From Marvinbryantia formatexigens DSM 14469 (GTDB lineage Bacteria > Bacillota > Clostridia > Lachnospirales > Lachnospiraceae): a stretch of DNA of 64,000 nucleotides. Positions within the stretch are counted from its first letter, which is position 1; each line of letters starts with the position of its first letter. The stretch covers positions 3,265,001-3,329,000 of the forward strand of contig NZ_CP102268.1 of the NCBI RefSeq assembly GCF_025148285.1. The letters run 5' to 3'. This document shows, one piece after another, positions 60,657-64,000 of this stretch. Below the pieces are notes generated by a model. The model was not told the origin of the DNA, made no database searches, and saw nothing but the letters and a program-made list of their open reading frames with translations. The position numbers were made by a program, and so were the translations under genes.

Positions 60657-61492
60657 TGGGTAAAAAGGAAAAACGCAGCCAGTTTATTGCATTTTTGTGC
60701 GGCGCTATTATTTTTATTATATTTATCTTTCCTCTGTACTGGATGGTGGTGACAGCGCTGAAAACGCAGGTGGAAATTTTCGAGATTCCGACGCCGCTCT
60801 GGCCGCGGGATCTGACGCTGGAGGCGTTTAAGCAGCAGCTATCCTCGTCAAGCGATACACTGCGCGGGTTTAAAAACAGCGCGATTATTGCGGTGGGCGC
60901 AACGATTATCTCCACCGTGCTGTCCATCCCGGCGGCATATGGGCTGGCAAGGTTCCGCTTTAAGGCGAAAAAGGCGCTGATCTTGTTCTTCCTGATTACG
61001 CAGATGCTGCCCTCCACGCTGGTGCTCACCTCGCTCTATATTATGTTTTCGCGGGTGGGGCTTTTAAATACCTACTGGGCGCCGATTCTTGCGGACGCCA
61101 CCCTTGGCATTCCGTTCAGCATCATCATTCTGCGCACCTACTTTTTGTCGATTCCGAAGGAGCTGGATGAGGCGGCGAATATCGATGGCTGCGGATACTG
61201 GAAGTCGTTTTTTACCATCATGCTTCCGATTGCGAAGCCCGGTGTGATCGTGGCAGCGGTGTTTTCCTTCGTCTATGCGTGGGGCGATCTGATTTACGGG
61301 ATTACCTTTATCACGAACCCGACTATGCGGCCGATTACATCGAGTATTTATAATTATGTCCAACAGTATCAGACACTGTGGAATTCTACGATGGCATTTG
61401 GTATAATTGCAATATCTCCGGTAGTGCTGATTTTTATTTTCATGCAGAAGTACATTGTCAGCGGACTGACGAACGGAGCAGTAAAAGCATAA
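60656..61492 (+). CDS. ABC sugar permease, MalG/UgpE type
   Basis: A 278-residue permease partner with six helices and the coupling loop ELDEAANIDGCGYWKSFFTI. It overlaps the preceding gene by one base and is followed by GH127 after 21 bp, so the three are co-translated. Confidence 0.95.
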   Translation: MGKKEKRSQFIAFLCGAIIFIIFIFPLYWMVVTALKTQVEIFEIPTPLWPRDLTLEAFKQQLSSSSDTLRGFKNSAIIAVGATIISTVLSIPAAYGLARFRFKAKKALILFFLITQMLPSTLVLTSLYIMFSRVGLLNTYWAPILADATLGIPFSIIILRTYFLSIPKELDEAANIDGCGYWKSFFTIMLPIAKPGVIVAAVFSFVYAWGDLIYGITFITNPTMRPITSSIYNYVQQYQTLWNSTMAFGIIAISPVVLIFIFMQKYIVSGLTNGAVKA

Positions 61493-61513
61493 AGACAGGG
61501 ACAGGAGGAAGCG

Positions 61514-63451
61514 ATGAGATTACATTCAGCAGATTTAAAAAACATTTCAATCAGAGACGGCTTCTGGTCGAAGCATGTCGATCTGGTGCGCAGCGCGATT
61601 ATTCCCTATCAGTGGGAGGCGATGAACGACCGGATTCCGGACGCGGAGTCGAGCCATTGTCTGGAAAACTTCCGCATTGCGGCGGGCAGGACGAAGGGAG
61701 AGTTTTACGGAGCGGTCTTTCAGGATACGGACGTGGCAAAGTGGCTGGAGGCAGTCGGCTTTTCCCTTGCCTGCTATCCGGATGCGGAGCTGGAGAAGAC
61801 GGCGGATGAGGTGATAGACCTGATAGCGGAGGCGCAGTGCGACGACGGCTATATCAATACGTATTTTACCATCAAAGAGCCCAAAAAGCGCTGGACGGAT
61901 CTGTGCGAGGGGCACGAGCTTTACACGGCAGGGCATCTGATGGAGGCTGCGGTGGCATATTACCAGGGAACCGGAAAAAGAAAATTTCTTGACTGCATGT
62001 GCAGATTCGCCGATTTAATCTGCGATACCTTTGGCACTGAGGAAGGAAAAATTCATGGTTATCCGGGACATGAGGAAGTGGAGATCGGACTGATTAAGCT
62101 GGCGGACGCAACCGGAAACAGGAAATATCTTGAGCAGGCAAAATATTTTGTCGATGCGCGGGGCGTGGGAGAAAACTACTTTATGAAGGAGATGAGCCGT
62201 CCGGATTACAAGATGATTTTCCCGGAATTTGCCGATTACACGCCCGCCTACTCCCAGTCGCATCTGCCGGTCAGAGAGCAGACGACGGCGGAGGGACATG
62301 CCGTGCGCGCGGTGTATCTGTACTGTGCGATGGCGGATATCGCCGGCGCGTACCAGGATGAGGCGCTGCTGCGTGCGTGCGAAACGCTCTGGAACAACAT
62401 CGTGGAAAAACGGATGTATCTGACCGGCGGCATTGGCTCCTCCGGTATCCTGGAGCGCTTTACGGTGGATTATGATCTGCCGAACGAATATAATTATTCG
62501 GAAAGCTGCGCGTCCATCGGTCTGGCGCTGTTCGGGCTGCGGATGAATCAGATTATGCGCGACGGAAAATATATGGACGTGGTCGAGCGGGCGCTCTATA
62601 ACACGGTGCTTGCGGGGATTGCGCTGGATGGAAAGAGCTTCTTTTATGTAAATCCGCTGGAGGTGTGGCCGCCGGCGTGCATGGAGGGAACCTCGAAAAG
62701 GCATGTAAAGCCGGTGCGGCAGAAATGGTTCGGCGTTGCGTGCTGTCCGCCCAACATCGCCCGGACGCTGGCATCGCTCGGACAGTATATCTACGGGGTG
62801 GATGAGGAAAACAGGGCGCTGTATGTCAATCTGTTTATTTCCAATGAGAGTACGATTGAGCTGGGAGAGGCGCAGGCGGCGGTCAGGCTGACGACGACGT
62901 ATCCGGAGGAAGCATCCTTCACATTGGAGATAAAAAGCCTTCCGGAGGAGGGAATGGATGTCTTCCTGCGCGTGCCGGATTTTGCAGAGAATTACAGCGT
63001 GACTGTGGCGGGGACAGAGCAGCCCGCGCAGCCGGAAAATGGCTATGTCAGAGTACACGCGGATGCGCCGTGTACGATTCTGGTCTCCTTTGCGATGCCG
63101 GCGAAATTTGTCTATGCCAATCCGCAGGTGCGTGCGGATTCCGGCAAGGTCGCCATTGTGCGGGGGCCGCTTGTGTACTGTCTGGAGGAGGCGGACAACG
63201 GGGAAAACCTGCCGGCGGTATATGTGGACACCGCCGCCGGACTGGAGGAGAAAAAATCCCCGCTGTTTGGCGGAATCGTGACGGTAACGGCACGTGGAAA
63301 ACGGATCGCACCGCAAAGCTGGAAGGGTGGTCTGTACGGTACAGAAAAACCGGAGCTTACGGACTGCACCCTGACCGCTATTCCCTACCCGTACTGGAGC
63401 AACCGCGGACAGGGTGAAATGCTGGTCTGGATAAAAGAACTGAATCACTGA
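61514..63451 (+). CDS. GH127 beta-L-arabinofuranosidase
   Basis: A 645-residue cytoplasmic glycoside hydrolase family 127 enzyme. The zinc/thiolate site known from HypBA1 of Bifidobacterium longum is visible: Glu330 and Cys332 (YSESCA) and the pair Cys410-Cys411 (CCPPN), the first of which is the likely nucleophile; Glu314 (GILERF) matches the acid/base. It removes beta-L-arabinofuranose from oligosaccharides, such as those of hydroxyproline-rich plant glycoproteins. With the YesMN system, binding proteins and permeases it forms a coherent uptake-and-cleavage locus. AGGAGGAAGCG precedes the start. Confidence 0.92.
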   Translation: MRLHSADLKNISIRDGFWSKHVDLVRSAIIPYQWEAMNDRIPDAESSHCLENFRIAAGRTKGEFYGAVFQDTDVAKWLEAVGFSLACYPDAELEKTADEVIDLIAEAQCDDGYINTYFTIKEPKKRWTDLCEGHELYTAGHLMEAAVAYYQGTGKRKFLDCMCRFADLICDTFGTEEGKIHGYPGHEEVEIGLIKLADATGNRKYLEQAKYFVDARGVGENYFMKEMSRPDYKMIFPEFADYTPAYSQSHLPVREQTTAEGHAVRAVYLYCAMADIAGAYQDEALLRACETLWNNIVEKRMYLTGGIGSSGILERFTVDYDLPNEYNYSESCASIGLALFGLRMNQIMRDGKYMDVVERALYNTVLAGIALDGKSFFYVNPLEVWPPACMEGTSKRHVKPVRQKWFGVACCPPNIARTLASLGQYIYGVDEENRALYVNLFISNESTIELGEAQAAVRLTTTYPEEASFTLEIKSLPEEGMDVFLRVPDFAENYSVTVAGTEQPAQPENGYVRVHADAPCTILVSFAMPAKFVYANPQVRADSGKVAIVRGPLVYCLEEADNGENLPAVYVDTAAGLEEKKSPLFGGIVTVTARGKRIAPQSWKGGLYGTEKPELTDCTLTAIPYPYWSNRGQGEMLVWIKELNH

Positions 63452-63465
63452 ACTGTTACACTCTC

Positions 63466-63496
63466 AAAAAATCCGTGGAAATTCCGCGGATTTTTT
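63466..63496 (+). terminator. terminator of the GH127 operon
   Basis: AAAAAATCCGTGGAA and TTCCGCGGATTTTTT form a nearly perfect stem with A and T runs, immediately before the rpoB promoter. Confidence 0.9.
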
Positions 63497-63497
63497 G

Positions 63498-63526
63498 TTG
63501 ACATGCCCTTTGGCTTGTGTTATAGT
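63498..63526 (+). promoter_or_regulatory. rpoB promoter
   Basis: TTGACA (63498-63503), 17 bp, TATAGT (63521-63526), leaving a leader of about 120 nt before rpoB. It is close to consensus, which fits independent expression of rpoB away from rplJL. Confidence 0.85.
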
Positions 63527-63655
63527 ATAGGTTGCATTATCGTGCAGAAGTGTACCTCAAGGGGTAATTATGCCCAAAAACAAATTGGTGATTTCTGGCA
63601 GAAACCTGGGAAAAATGTGTACACTTTTATATAAAAAGACAGGGGTGAAACGTCA

Positions 63656-64000
63656 ATGGAGAAAAACAGGATACGTCCTATCAAAAACGGCAACAGTTTC
63701 CGGATGAGCTACTCCAGGCAGAAAGAGGTATTGGAGATGCCGAACCTCATCGAGGTACAGAAGGATTCCTACCAGTGGTTTCTGGACGAAGGGCTGAAGG
63801 AAGTTTTCGATGACATCTCGCCGATTCGTGACTACGGTGAAAAGCTGAGTCTGGAGTTTGTGGATTTCAAGCTTTGTGAGGATGATGTGAAGTATTCGAT
63901 TGAAGAGTGCAAGGAACGGGATGCGACGTACGCTGCGCCGCTGAAGGTCAAGGTACGGCTTCACAACAAAGAGACAGATGAGATTAACGAGCACGAGATT
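63656..64000 (+). CDS. rpoB: RNA polymerase beta subunit, N-terminal part
   Basis: The first 115 residues of RpoB; the gene runs off the window. The start [20 protein letters not shown] and the block [20 protein letters not shown] with DISPIRDY are typical of clostridial RpoB. AGGGGTGA lies before the ATG at 63656. It has its own strong promoter. Confidence 0.96.
   Translation, partial: MEKNRIRPIKNGNSFRMSYSRQKEVLEMPNLIEVQKDSYQWFLDEGLKEVFDDISPIRDYGEKLSLEFVDFKLCEDDVKYSIEECKERDATYAAPLKVKVRLHNKETDEINEHEI

Noticed and set aside
62015-63448. 477-codon minus-strand open frame inside the GH127 gene
   Set aside because: It lies wholly opposite GH127, whose catalytic residues are intact; no ribosome site.

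Overview
The window looks like chromosomal DNA of a strictly anaerobic gut Firmicute, most probably a Lachnospiraceae member (Clostridia). The reasons are a pyruvate:ferredoxin oxidoreductase (nifJ), a PPi-type phosphofructokinase, a single-chain glycyl-tRNA synthetase, NiaR, YesM/YesN-type sugar regulators, GPH sugar symporters, many secreted glycosidases, strong AGGAGG ribosome sites and ordinary TTGACA/TATAAT promoters. No rRNA, tRNA or CRISPR array was seen.

Layout. 1-3.0 kb: a truncated GPH symporter and an SDR dehydrogenase on the minus strand, divergent from a ROK repressor, with operator-like repeats between them. 3.2-7.0 kb: a small XRE regulator facing an Ig-like secreted protein across a 24-bp palindrome, then a large CAP-domain secreted protein. 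7.0-12.4 kb: nifJ flanked by non-coding repeat families. 13.5-20.2 kb: an operon of a membrane-anchored, domain-swapped GH3, a GH2 enzyme and a GPH symporter. 20.4-22.5 kb: an AgrA/AgrC-like LytTR/GHKL two-component pair. 22.7-29.1 kb: two tandem secreted GH3 paralogues and a small secreted protein, all three behind the same ~150-bp upstream element. 29.6-34.6 kb: Rpn-type nuclease, MerR regulator with aldo/keto reductase, an unusual radical SAM protein, TetR. 34.8-39.3 kb: MMPL transporter plus heptad-repeat partner. 39.5-47.7 kb: M16C peptidase, era, recO, lipoprotein, glyS, pfp. 47.7-49.1 kb: gene remnants and a type I toxin-antitoxin locus. 49.0-50.1 kb: L10 leader, rplJ, rplL. 50.3-63.5 kb: deoD, niaR, a PfoR-like membrane protein, then a YesMN-two binding proteins-ABC permeases-GH127 locus split by an IS200 element. 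63.66 kb to the end: the start of rpoB.

How it works together. Two saccharide-use modules stand out. The first (13.5-29 kb) pairs extracellular beta-glucosidase-like GH3 enzymes, a cytoplasmic GH2 enzyme and a cation-coupled symporter with a LytTR regulator. Three 20-21-bp-phased CGACAAA-like boxes lie 60 bp upstream of the -10 of three genes, and a variant lies upstream of the fourth, so I infer one LytTR regulon. The second (53-63.5 kb) looks like an import and degradation locus for beta-L-arabinofuranosides, controlled by YesM/YesN and lacking its own ATPase gene. The strongest candidates for undescribed biology are the LytTR element, the swapped GH3 with a membrane anchor at each end, the hidden toxin locus, the radical SAM protein with a triplicated cysteine loop, and the separation of rplJL from rpoB by about 13.6 kb.
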